Below, piece by piece: positions 1 through 10,744 of a stretch of 64,000 nt of DNA. How positions within the stretch are numbered: the first letter of the stretch is position 1; each line of letters begins with the position of its first letter. The stretch lies in contig JAPWGK010000002.1 of NCBI GenBank assembly GCA_029641185.1, positions 3,286,001 to 3,350,000 of the forward strand. Reading direction: 5' to 3'. Origin of the DNA: Pseudofabraea citricarpa (lineage: Eukaryota > Ascomycota > Leotiomycetes > Helotiales > Dermateaceae). A program made the position numbers and the translations under genes. Below the pieces are notes generated by a model. It worked only from the letters and a program-made list of their open reading frames with translations. It had not been told where the DNA came from and did no database searches.

Positions 1-1594
1 TCAACTTGATTGTTACAGTCTCGGGTTGGATGACAGGAAAAGTCGATGATGTTCGCTTGCCATACAGTACTGTGGATCCCATAATGGGTGACATATACTC
101 TGTCTTGTGGGAACCCGAGATGCTTCAAAGTATGGGAGATACAATCAATATCTTAGCAACAGAAGTAAGACCATTTTGGCTTGTGCTATGAAACTCCGCT
201 GACTTCTCTAGGCTTTGACCCAAGGTCTACAACAAGTGCTTGGCAGTACACTTCTCATCGGTTTGATGGCCGCACTTCAACTGCCTGTTGTGCTTTCGAA
301 GCTGGCTTACCTCATCGACAACCCATGGACTGTCTCGCTTGATCGTGCCAACGCTGCAGGCTTGATTCTTGCTGATTCTCTGATTGACCGAAATCTGGGA
401 ACGCGACCTATCACGTTCGTGGGCTATTCCTTGGGCTCAAGAGTGATATTCTCCTGTCTCAAGGAACTTGCTCGGAAAGGGGCCTTCGGACTTGTGCAGA
501 ATGTCTACCTGTTCGGCTCACCGGTCGTAGCTAAGAATGATGAGTACCTCAAAGCAAGATCAGTCGTTGCTGGAAGATTCGTGAATGGATATGCAAAGAA
601 CGACTGGATTCTCGGTTATCTCTTCCGTCTCACTAGTGGTGGTATTAGTCGCGTTGCAGGCCTTGCACCTATACAAGGAATCTCAGGGCTTGAGAACATA
701 GATGTCACAGAGTTTGTGCCAGGCCACATGGCCTATCGTACAGCAATGCCCCGATTGCTGAGGGAGGTTGGTTGGTCGGTTGAGAGCGATGAATTCAGCG
801 AAATCGAAGATCCAGATCCTGAGAACCACCAAGGACGACAACGAGAGCTTATCAACGAGATCGAGGAAGCTCGAAAGGAATTCGAAAAGAAAGAGAAAGA
901 AGGTAAAGGTAAATTTGGATTCTTTGGGCGAAAAAAGAAGACCGTGGTCGAGAAGAAAGAATGGGAGACCTACGAAGAATCCAAAGCAGGCATCTCTGCT
1001 CAAAAGACTGAAGACGGGCTCGGGAACAATCATGGTGTGCTTTTTGATGTTGATGCTATACGTGCTCAACTGGCCAACGAGGGCGAGGAGCTGGAGGTGA
1101 AAGAGCTTAAATCCACTCTACCCCCGATGAAGCTTGATCTTGCTGCAGCTGTCTCCAACCCAGCCGTCTCACCAAGGCTACCATTACGCGAGACTCAAAG
1201 CTATGGAGGTACCTCTCTCGGTGTTGAGGAACCGAGTCGATCCCGTTCCTTGTCACCAAGGCATTCATTCAGTGACCCTGCGAAGAAATCCTTCGATTCA
1301 AAGCCACTCCCAACTCCGATGTATGATGAGTACGAAGACGAGGTACAGATGACTTTTGATACAACGTATCATTCCCCAGCACGCTCTACTGCCTCCTTTA
1401 CATCGCCATCCCAAGCGGCACCACCCCCAGCAGAACCACTAGACAGGTCGATAAATGTTCAACGACCTGACCTGAAAAGCTCAAGTACAATGCCCGCGAC
1501 CTTGCCTACTATTAATCTTGACCACAACGCTTGGGCAGATGATGACGATGACGAATTTGGGAAAGAGAAAGAGATCCAGATGACTTTTGCATAA
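1..1594 (+). CDS. DUF726 / TMCO4-Mil1 family lipase-like protein (3' part)
   Basis: This is the C-terminal part of an alpha/beta-hydrolase-fold membrane protein of the DUF726 family (yeast Mil1/YFL034W, human TMCO4); the N-terminus lies off the left edge. The visible coding parts are 3-164 and 212-1594, separated by a 47-bp intron with a GTAAGA donor and CTCTAG acceptor; the frame continues cleanly across it. The nucleophile-elbow motif GYSLGS is encoded near 421-438, followed by the conserved stretches LFGSPV and the Gly-His-Met-Ala-Tyr motif near 721-735 that mark the family. A hydrophobic segment (LLIGLMAALQLPVVLSKL) precedes the hydrolase core. The last roughly 230 residues are charged, Lys/Glu-rich and then Ser/Pro-rich and probably disordered. 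In yeast the homologue binds clathrin adaptor subunits; whether it is an active lipase is not established. The stop codon is followed by a run of G residues at 1595-1604. Confidence 0.88.
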
Positions 1595-2558
1595 GGGGGG
1601 GGGGACAGGGGGGAGGAAAGGCGAGAGGCTTTAATTCATGATGATTGAACGGGGTTTTAAGGGTACATATCACGACGAGGACCACGTTAGTTGGTTGTGC
1701 AGATACGATTTTTGATGGGATTGAGTTTGTTCCCGCGCCTTTTTATATTGATGCATGGTCTGCGGAGAACAGGGAGATGTGGGCGTTGGAAGATTGTTAA
1801 TGAAGAGACTCTATACAACTATATTTTGGGTCGAATGGCCTGCCAGATCTAGACTAGCAGACTAGCCGTCTACTTGAAGAAGTAATCGTCTGTCTCTAAC
1901 TAAGCCCCGTCTCACGTAGGACACTTTGTACTCTTCACGTACAACAATCTGCAGTGAGTCGCGTAGGCGAGATTCTATGCACCAGCTGACTTGTCCGTGT
2001 TGGTGTCTCGATGGCCTCCAACACCCGAAAACGCCCTCTTCCTCTTCTTACTCTTACCCCCTCAAGCAAGCAAGCAACCCCCCAAGAAGATTCGAAGATG
2101 CTAAGCTGGCTCGCCCAACCAGCCTCAACTATTCCGAAAATAATACTACGGTACTGCATCCAGGAGCGTAAGCAACAGATGTCGCTCCCACTGTGCCGCA
2201 CCAGCACAGCCCCGCGATCAACCAACGACACACAACCACCACACAGCAGCCCAGCAACCAATAAGCCGGCCTTCGATGCGCCTTCTTGCAGGTCCAACAG
2301 GCCAACAGGGGCTCTGTTTTCTTTGTGCGCCGTCTTTTGTGTTTGACATGATGCAGTGAGTTTTACTGCAACATGCGCGCGGCTGAGCCCGACTGCAAGA
2401 GGAAACCGCCCACCCAACAGTTCAGCTTATATTCATAGAAGCTCCCCCGCACTCTCGCACCGCTCGTTCTTTTGGTCTTTTCTGTCTCCGGAGTATCTCT
2501 CTCTTCCAGTTCTGATTTTTTGTTGTTGTTTTTTCGGTGCTCGATACCAAGCTTGGAG
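1595..2558. other. Intergenic region with G-run and pyrimidine-rich leader
   Basis: It holds the 3' flank of the DUF726 gene (G-rich run at about 1595-1616) and the upstream region of the next gene. The 150 bases before the 2559 start are rich in T and C (TTTTTTGTTGTTGTTTTTTC-like), as is common in fungal promoters and leaders. No supported gene was seen on either strand. Confidence 0.6.
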
Positions 2559-3978
2559 ATGTGGAATCGCGATGGGTACTGGGGATCCCTCCTTGTCATC
2601 GCCTGTGCAATTGCGAGAGACTCACTGGTTAAGGCTGAGCCTCCCGTTGAAGTGGCCTGGCCTCCAGAATTTGGTCCTGATCCTATACAAACGATCAATG
2701 TTTCGACGTCCTTTCCTAATGACGGCCGTTTGCCACAGTTGGGTATTCTCACGGGCCAGCGAGTCGACTCGGCGGATTCCCAGATCCTACAATTAATAAA
2801 CTCCACTACCATCGAGAGTAAGTTACACCTTTAGCCATGATACAAACACAGGAGCTAATGTGGATACTCTAGTTGTCTGTCCTTCTCCTAGGGAGGGGAC
2901 GAGAGATAAATGTAGTGGGACAATCTCTATTGATATCCCGCGCGAACCGACCAATCTCTTCTTTTGTGTTGCTATTAGCGAGGGCTCTAATGTCGTCTGC
3001 AGTCCGGGCTCTATCAGTCCAGCTTTCAATGTTGCAGGTCAAACGCCATCTTCTGAGAGTAGCATTGCAAATCAGCCCATTTCATTCGATACCACTGCAA
3101 CCTTCCTTTCGGGATTTACTGCCACGCTGACCCTGAGTCCAACCACGCAGAGCAGCATTGCTCCAACGCCGACAGGAGGCACCTTGGCCTCCATCAGCTC
3201 AGGGCTTGCAAGAACTAGCGTGTCACCACAAACCTCGCTCACCACCACGGAATCGCCTGCAATCATAAGTGCTCTACCAACTGCAGATTTAATCTCCACC
3301 GTTGATTCTGGAAGAAATACCGGTGGCCTTAGTAAGAATGACCGGCTGGCTCTAATATTGAGCTTGGTAATCGGCGGACTTTTGATCATTGGTCTTGCGC
3401 TATTCTTCTTCCTCCGGCGTCGAAAGACAATGCGGAGGAATGCACTTGGAAGTGGCAACGGCAGTTCTCAGCCTGAGCACATGATGCTCACTCAAAACTC
3501 CCAAGCCGAACACGATAATGATCATGATCAAGAACAAGATATGAGCCAGATCGTTAATCAAGCTACGATACGCTCGAAGGATGGAATCAGCACCGCTACC
3601 ACAGTTTCAGAGCGAGGGATCGTGGCAGGGGTTCATAGTAGGAGTAGCACAATACACGACACAATCTCTAGATCAGATACAGAAACGCAAACAGATTCGA
3701 GAGAAATCAGTTCCCCGACTAGTTTTACACATCCGTATCGCGATCACGAGGATGGATCCGACGTACAGCCTATCTATGGCGATACTCGGCGTACACCACA
3801 AATTTTCTCGTCTCCTTGTCCTCCTGAGAATAGGGACTCTTCAGCACCTCCGTCGAGACATTTCTTAGACGAGGAAGGCATGTCCCGAGAAGATATTGAG
3901 CGGTTAGAAGAAGAGGAACGCAGAATCGATGCTGCCATTGCCGAAGCTGAATCAAGGGACATGAGACGAGGCTCTTAG
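2559..3978 (+). CDS. Secretory single-pass membrane protein, Ser/Thr-rich, unknown function
   Basis: Two exons, 2559-2817 and 2873-3978, give 454 residues; the 55-bp intron has a GTAAGT donor. The start was chosen because it begins a signal-peptide-like N-terminus (WNRDGYWGSLLVIACAIARD). The extracellular part holds several Cys (near residues 89, 101, 118 and 129) and a Ser/Thr/Pro-rich stalk at about residues 150-235 that should be O-glycosylated. A single transmembrane helix at about 245-268 is followed by an RRRK stop-transfer signal. The cytoplasmic tail is acidic and Ser-rich and ends in a Glu/Arg-rich helix. This architecture resembles fungal cell-surface sensor-like proteins such as Mid2/Wsc, but no WSC or other named domain is visible, so a sensor role is only a guess. 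Confidence 0.82.
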
Positions 3979-4437
3979 CCGCTCGTTCTTTGGTTCATTT
4001 TGTTTGATAGCTAGGCGTTCTTCCAGCACAGCAGGGCGTCTCATTTCTTTATATTCACCGTATATTACTTTTCGGGGCTGGAACTGGGGTTTGAATGTGG
4101 GAATATCGCGTGCTATGCACCCCCTTATCTTATGGATGATATAATGACATACCAGAGTTTACATACATACCTTGAGCTAAAATCATTATGAATAAGAATA
4201 ATTTCTAAAATCAAGAGGTACCTGCTTTCTTGATGCGTGGTGATGGCCGTGTCGACATACATAAACATTCACAGCCAACATAATCAATCTTGTTATAGTA
4301 CTCGTATAATCAGAGCCAGCCAATCACAGCACCTCTACACCATAATCATAGTCAAAATGGAATATAAGATACTCTCCAAGCAAGAATGGCTTTTGTCTCT
4401 CCTCTCTAGTATAGAAACCCAAACTTATCCATAAAAT
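3979..4437. other. Intergenic, no gene seen
   Basis: AT-rich sequence between the membrane protein gene and the first BTB relic. A short open frame at 4237-4434 has no recognisable content and is treated as chance. Confidence 0.5.
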
Positions 4438-5222
4438 ATGTCCCATCTCCTTACCGGTTCAGAGAGCCAGCTTTCAAGAAAATCCTCACGTAGAAAGCAT
4501 CAACCCACATCCAGCATGACTACAAAGGAAATCAATGGCAACACATCCAACGCAATCTCGGTGAGTACCTTTATCCAGTGTGTTCTCTCTTAGCCTCAAT
4601 TTGAAGTTCAATACAAACTAAGTAAGGTGACAGGAATATAAAAACATTTGATGGACCACGCGTTCAAATCCTTGTGGAGCCTAAAGAACAGGGGTAACTC
4701 CTTCCAAAAGGTCTGCTGTGTCAACATTCGCTGTTCTTCAACCGGGGGCTCAGCGGAAACTTCATCGAATCCCAGAATCAGAAAATCTCGATGCCTGAAG
4801 ATGGTCCTTCGACTTTCGAGTACCTAATCCAGTGGCTCGTCACGGGCCAGATGGTCCTTCCTGCGTCCTTACCACCTAAAGATCAAATCGCCGCTTACAT
4901 GGATTTCACAATTCTTTGTGACAAGATTGGTATCTCATCGACCCGGTTCTCCCCAGGGCGTGCATAATAAATCGAAAGCGCTGCTACGGGTAGATTACAT
5001 GGGAGATGGCCCGATCAAAGCACTTGAATGGGAGCATATCGTTGCCGTCATGCAAGAGCTAAGAGAGAGACACGAGGCGAGGAAGTTGGTCCTATTTTAG
5101 ACATTTATATCGATCAACACAAAATGCCAAGGTGGTGCCGAGGATTATTGCTAGAGCAAGAGAAGAGATCCATGGGGTTTCGGAAGAGCTTCTGGTTACG
5201 TTGGATAAGAGTTTATTTCTAG
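4438..5222 (+). pseudogene. Broken BTB/POZ domain gene (relic 1)
   Basis: A fungal BTB/POZ protein gene in decay. A possible first exon starts at the ATG at 4438 and ends at a GTGAGT donor near 4560. The BTB core is read from about 4641 to 4964 in one frame: the start motif FDGP, the helix with LLCQHSLFFNR (near 4713-4745), a Pro-Glu-Asp turn, then FEYLIQWLVTG and the ILCDKIG helix. This matches the typical fungal order in which an FDG strand leads to a buried LLC..S.FF helix. The frame carries a TAA stop at 4695-4697, too close to any splice signals to be removed by a normal intron, and it ends at 4965. The family-typical downstream helix (ALEWEHI near 5021) is in another frame, so at least one indel is also present. 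What remains after 5100 is frameless. BTB proteins are protein-interaction adaptors; this copy should be non-functional. Confidence 0.72.
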
Positions 5223-6614
5223 AGAGCCAATCAGGTGAGAGTACATTGGTTAGAAGAGCCTATTTATATGGGGTTGAGGCGAGAATGAATGTTTGATTTA
5301 GCAAGATGTCTTCATCGAAAAGTTTTGTCTGAGTTATACCCCAGAGCTATGTCTATGGCAGTTCCTGAAAATACTCTTTCAAGACCCATAGGTAGATAAT
5401 GCGCCCTGTTAACCCCGCAACCTGGTTCCAGCTGGAGGAAATAAGGTCGAAGAGGCTTAGAAGGGACGCACATAGCAGGCAACACTCAGTGTTCTAAGCA
5501 ACAAGCTAGGATAGTCAATTAACAACCAATCTTTGCCAAGGGCAATACAAAAATATTCATAATGACAAAGAGATAGAGTAACACCGAAGAAAGAAGAGTT
5601 TTTACTTTGTCAATCATTATAATGCTTACTGGATGTCAATTTTCTATGCACGCTACGTACTACGTGACCTACTTCTAGCAATGAATGCAATAGGTGTTCT
5701 TGTTTTTTACTTTGAAGGATCAGAAGAGGTATATACAGGCTACTTCATCAATCAAATTCCGGTTGTCAACTACCTAGGTAAACTACAGCTGCCAATCAAA
5801 ATACTGGTTAACTAAAATACGGCCATTAACCCACCCGCTGTTGTCAGTGCAATTTCTGTTGCTATACTTCTCCACAAACGATTGAATGGATATCAGTCGC
5901 AAGCAGGCGGGGAATAGTTCATGCGATTAGAATCCAAAAAGGAAATAGCAACTTGCTTTGGTCAAGCAGATGTGGGCTACCCCCCAATCTGCACCCTGCT
6001 GGAATACAAGTTAAAGTTCTCAAGTTACTACTAAGCTTCAGCTTTTCTAGGATAAACATATATCAATCAAAGTTATGGATAAACCGAGGAGTTATATTCA
6101 GAAGCATTTTGTTGCTCGTCTAGTATTAGGATATTCAAACAAGGTTAGTTTATCTTTTCTTCTTGTAATAATTTTCAAAAACCTCATCTACTAGCCCCCC
6201 CCCCACTATCTATAAGCTAGTGCGTAAAGGTTCGAGTTCTTCAGCTCAGCCTTCCGACCTAGAATTATTTACTGCGCGTGCTAAGTATCTAGAGCCTGTC
6301 TCCATATCTTCGTATAATAACTCCTCTCGTCTCTTAACACTAACACAAATTCTCGCGTAGGCCTCCGCGTACTGGTGATTTATAAGTCAGCCTTTTCCTT
6401 CCAGATATAATTTAAAGCTGCGGGATATAATCTACTATCCCCTGCGAATCCTTTTTATACCTACTAACTCTCTAAATATAGTTTAGTTGGAAGGTACCAA
6501 GTATACGCCTGATAACTCGCAACTGGAGTTATTTACTGCCTATCTCTTGGCCATGGATAATATAAACCTTCCCCGGTATCTTAGTGCAGATAAGCTTATG
6601 CAGTTAGTTTAGCC
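5223..6614. other. TA-rich degenerate DNA
   Basis: No gene is supported. From about 6150 the sequence is rich in TA dinucleotides, contains a run of C at about 6196-6205, and is broken by stops in every frame, as expected for DNA mutated by RIP (C to T on either strand) or long decayed. It may be the 5' part of the BTB relic that follows or a separate decayed repeat. A short open frame at 5633-5815 is treated as chance. Confidence 0.45.
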
Positions 6615-7352
6615 TAGCTCCTCGTGATCCGGAGTTCACTTGTCTTATACTGATAATTTCATAGTTTAATTCAAGGACCGTAAGTTATAATCAACGTCGA
6701 AGATAAACAGTATAAGCTCCCAGAACGCCTCGTCTGCTATTGCTTAAAGTTCTTTGATCGCGCTTTCAATAGCGGCTTTAAAGAGAGCGTTAAGAAAGAA
6801 ATTCGTCTTGAGGAAACCAGTATTGCGAGCTTTGATATAATCATCGAATAGATATTTGCCAGTAATATTAACCTCGGGAATTCGATACCGCCTTTATAGC
6901 GCCTGACTCAGCTACTTGACTTTACCCTGGTAGCTAACCGCATCGATCTTCTAGGAGATTTTGATTCTATCTATGAATAAATGAAGTCAATTATTAGAGC
7001 GTCGCATGGATATCTTCTTGCCTGCTATATCAGATCTGGCATTATGCTTCCGAAAAACTACCTAGTCCGCAAGCTATTCGCTCAAGTATATGTCCAGCCT
7101 TATATTCACTATCTTCGGAACCCCAAAGCTTAATACTCTAAGTCAGGAAGAAAAAATAGTAACTTAGCTGGCGAAAAAACTCTGACGTTTATCTTTAGGA
7201 AGGAATTGGACGAGTTGCCAGACTTTGCTCTAGACTTCTTCCGGGTTTACGAAGAGGCAATGTTGACTCGCCATTCGTCTACCTATAGAAACGTCCCTGG
7301 GTACTCACAGGTGAAAGATCCAATCACGGGAACCTGGGTTGACATCATCTGA
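6615..7352 (+). pseudogene. Broken BTB/POZ domain gene (relic 2) with four in-frame stops
   Basis: From 6684 to 7352 one frame of 222 codons reads as a BTB/POZ protein from the core to the C-terminal tail, ending at TGA 7350-7352. Recognisable parts are KLPERLVCYCLKFFDRAFNSG (near 6711-6773; a buried LxC..S/KFF helix), FDIIIE followed by IFASNINLG, and a C-terminal region with VRKLFAQVYVQPYIHYL near 7060-7120. Four in-frame stops interrupt it: 6849-6851, 6897-6899, 6978-6980 and 7131-7133. The first sits where BTB proteins usually have Trp after IIE, so a G-to-A change of TGG to TAG explains it. Just upstream, at about 6675-6684, a one-base frame change joins a preceding strand ending FKDRK. 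G-to-A/C-to-T stops point to RIP or neutral decay. It is a second, divergent family member, not a copy of relic 1. Confidence 0.75.
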
Positions 7353-8275
7353 GATGTTTATTTCAGACTGTTAGTAGTGGAGAAAATGGCGAGATGATAC
7401 TTTGAATGAAAGCTGTAGGGGTCAGAATCCATCGGGGTCACAACAAAGCAGCCGAGGCAATTCCTTTCTTTATAGTAAGAAAAATAGAAAAAAGCAATGC
7501 CCTAATCATGCAAATTCACAGACAGAGTAACAGTTAAAACTCAGTCAAGTAAAATGAAAATAGATAACCCTTCTCCAGTGACCTCCTAGACAATAAGCTG
7601 TAAAGTCAGTACGAACACAAACTTTCTAAATCCTCCACCAATTCTGTCAGATTTTAGGTACGAGCACTAAATGAATCAAGTGGTGGGTGGAGGAATGCCA
7701 ATAATATGTATATTGTTTAACCCCTAGGACGTGTAAAGCCTTAACTGTTTCCATATATTCGGCACTGTATTCCTCTTCCCTTAAACTTACCTTCTCCCTG
7801 CTACTAAAAGTTAAGCGAGCTCCTGCCTGACCTTTGGGGGTTTGTCTTCTACCACCGTTGAAATAATTGCCTTGGTATGTAATTCATCGATATAAACCTG
7901 CCACTTTTGAAATTTTCCATTCTCACCGACTTCAATGAGTATTAAGTAAGTTTTTTCGTACGTTTGCGTAAGGTGGTGTATCAACAAGAGTTGAAATTAA
8001 CACATCTGCACAGCCTGGTTAGGAATAGGCTGAGAATCCTCATTCATATAGACCCTATGGCAGACGGGGTAACCATAAACACATGCACACTGCCCAACTG
8101 GCTACTTTGCAAAGGTTCCAGATACCTCCAAGGTGTATTCAAGGGTTATTTTAAGGTAATCAAAACTGTCGAGACCGCCATCATAAATATATATTCTTTT
8201 AGCAAGGTCTGCTTTCAATAGGAGATTCTTAAGGAAGTGTTCCGGCCGCCATCACCAAGACCAAGCTGTCGGGCC
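7353..8275. other. Gene-free AT-rich segment
   Basis: No supported gene. An open frame at 7964-8221 has no family resemblance and no proper context. The segment joins the BTB relic to the unassigned relic that follows. Confidence 0.4.
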
Positions 8276-8700
8276 CTTGAGCTCTAACGGTCCATGGCAA
8301 TTTTGCCACCCTTGTTGATATAGTTCAGAGGTACTTTCGTGCATGGTCAAAAAGAATCGAGCCCAAAGCCGAGCATATCATGGCTGGCATGGCTTTCCCT
8401 GCCTACAAAGTGCCCGAGTTGATCATTGCGGCTTGCCGAGTCAAATTTCCAATGAAAATTCAACTTTGAGCAAAAGCTCAAATATATCCCCGAATTCGCT
8501 TGCGGGCCTCATTGACGAATTTAGCAATTTAGCAAAGACTTCTTTGCAAGTTTACAGAGCCACCGAAAATCTTTCCAACGTCTCTAGACCATGCAAAACA
8601 AGGTAATCGACCAAGTTGATATCCTCCTTCCGTCAAAGCAAGGAAATATTAAGCAGAACGAAGTTGAAAAGCGCCCGGGTGCTTGAAGGGACATTTATCT
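8276..8700 (+). pseudogene. Unassigned decayed coding sequence
   Basis: I do not recognise the family. A frame from about 8288 to 8469 reads like real protein, with helical segments such as FATLVDIVQRYFRAWSKRIE and then AYKVPELIIAACRVKFPM. After about 8455 the protein-like reading continues in the next frame (FNFEQKLKYIPEFACGP, then a stop, then KDFFASLQSHRKSFQRL, a stop where Trp would fit, then NKVIDQVDILLPSKQGN). The frame change and stops make it a relic. Surrounding DNA belongs to the same decayed island as the BTB relics. It could also be a divergent gene with introns that I could not resolve. Confidence 0.35.
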
Positions 8701-9178
8701 TAAGGTTTTCTTGACCTTGGAAATGCTGGAAGTGTTAATTCTGGGACTCAACCACTTTGAAAGGACTGGGCGATTGTTACCGAGCGAAAGATTGGAGTAA
8801 TTGTGCTTTGTTCACGGAGTTGGAGCTCTCAACATGGAGACAACCTTCGTCACAGTTGTATTATGGAAAGATTTACTGCAAATTGCTTTGGTACTCCATA
8901 ATTAGAGATTTTAAGGTATGGAACCTGCCTGATATCACTAATTCTTCCCCCATTGAAATGATGTCTTCATAACACCCCTTCACTAACTGGAAAGCCAGAA
9001 ATCCTCCTCACCTTTCTCCGATGCTTTTTAGAAGCGTCACGAGGGTGTTTATTATTTGCGGAATCCTGAGACTGTAATCTAGGAGCTGGGCTCGACTAAT
9101 GATCTTTTGTGGGGCAGGGTAAGTAAAGGCTGACTTGCGCTGACATAGGTTATGATATTCACTCTATCGTGATATCTT
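8701..9178. other. Gene-free segment downstream of THOC5
   Basis: Holds the probable 3' flank of the minus-strand THOC5 gene. A short frame at 8757-8972 has no recognisable content. Confidence 0.4.
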
Positions 9179-9907
9179 TCAGACCACTTTCTCGAAAGTC
9201 TTCTGGATAGGTTTGGCAGCCTTAGGTGACAAGTTAGTAAACCACCAAAAACATAAGGTTATGACAGAACTCACATCAATGAATTTTTCCAAATCTTTGT
9301 CCAAATTGGCTAGATCGTCCTTCCTCTTCTTGTTATCGGCAATCAGTCCTTGTTTCTTCTTCAATAGGCCCTGCCTCTGCTCCTCTAATGCCTGACGCTC
9401 GGCATGTTCATGATCAATTCGCGCAATCATCAGGGCATTTTCATCCGCATCGGTATGCTCGGGATGCTCCGCTAAGAACTGCTCGGTGGATATTAGAGGC
9501 AATTGCTGATACTTGTGACTAAAGAGCAAACGTTAGCAAAGGCGTAGTGGTGCGTGGAACTAAACATACTCGTATGATTCGCAGGCCTGAATCTCTCCCT
9601 GGAGATGTCGCTGCTCGTAGTAAAGGTTCTGGAGCTGAAGATGAAGCCGATCTACTTCCTGACGCGCCTCTGCAGTAATGGCCTTTGTTTCCCGTGCGCC
9701 AACATGCGCATCGCGGTGAAGGGCTCGTAGCTGGGCTAGGTATGTGAAGAGGAGTTTCTGCTGTTTGGAGATCTGTAGCTGAAGCTCATGCGACGGTGGG
9801 GCACTAGACGAAATTTCGAGGAGGGCCAGAGCTGCTTCACGAGTTTGGTTGGAGACGTCAAGCGCCAGGTTCAGGGAAGGATCGGTTACAATGTCTTCAA
9901 CTGCCAT
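9179..9907 (-). CDS. THO complex subunit 5 (THOC5) homologue
   Basis: Small coiled-coil protein of the THOC5/Fms-interacting-protein family, part of the THO complex that couples transcription elongation with mRNP assembly and export in the nucleus. Three exons in transcript order, 9907-9570, 9518-9275 and 9220-9179, give 207 residues. Donors are GTATGT and GTGAGT; the last intron has a TTACTAAC-type branch sequence and a CTAAG acceptor. The joins restore family motifs: the first gives CESYDHKYQQLPLI, the second gives a C-terminus reading EKFIDAAKPIQKTFEK. Long amphipathic helices run over about residues 50-112 (QEVDRLHLQLQNLYYEQRHL) and 140-195. Metazoan THOC5 is much longer; short versions limited to this coiled-coil region are usual in ascomycetes. 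The last exon codes for only 13 residues. Confidence 0.85.
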
Positions 9908-10744
9908 GGTTGATACTTCGGGATTTTGACGTTGGTTGTTTATTTGGCTACATAAGTATGTAGCTTACTTGGTGTATTTACCAAGTCGTCGGCGGTACCT
10001 GCGTGTGTGTATTCAGGCTAACCAGGACAGGTTAGAAGAGCCTAACACACTGGTGTGGAACATATCACGTGACCACGCAACCTCAGTGATGGCGGTTCGT
10101 TCTCTTTGTCAACTGCCACTGGGACGGCCACATTTTGAACCCACTGGAGAAGCACGCCTTTGGGATTTGATGCCATTATCCTGATCTGGTGGTGTTTTCC
10201 GTTTCAACTTTTGAGCAACACAGATAACTAAAACCAAAAACGAGAAGGAAATATCATTCAAGGGTCGGTGGTGCTGTAATAGTAGACAAAACAAGTTGGG
10301 GGTGTTTATTCATATAGATGAGTAGCGTTTTAATCCATGAATCTGAGATTATGCTTTTAGAGCACGTGTCTGAATATTGTAAACAATTAAATTAGGTACT
10401 CTGGTATTTTACTATACAATATGGTAGTTATGGTACGGTGTGAGTTTTGCGGTGTATGATCCAGTTTCTGACGCTTGATTCTTCTGTCTTGCACCATCCT
10501 CCTCCCACATCAAATGCAGAAATCCAGTAGTATTTTTTGAGGGGGTCCCCCGGAATAATCCAACAAAAAAGGTTTCATCTCTCGTCTTGTAACGCCGAAC
10601 TGCCATGCATCGTATAAACAAACAAAAAAAGGTCTCTACTCGACGCCACGCCAGGCAATATATGCTGAACCACACCGGCGTCCCCTCTCGCTGATGGTCG
10701 AAGCTCCATCGTCAAAATTGTTGCTCTTCACTTTCGGCCGTCGC
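9908..10744. other. Intergenic between THOC5 start and the 960-aa gene stop
   Basis: Contains the THOC5 promoter (upstream of 9907 on the minus strand) and the 3' flank of the next minus-strand gene. No supported gene. Confidence 0.5.
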
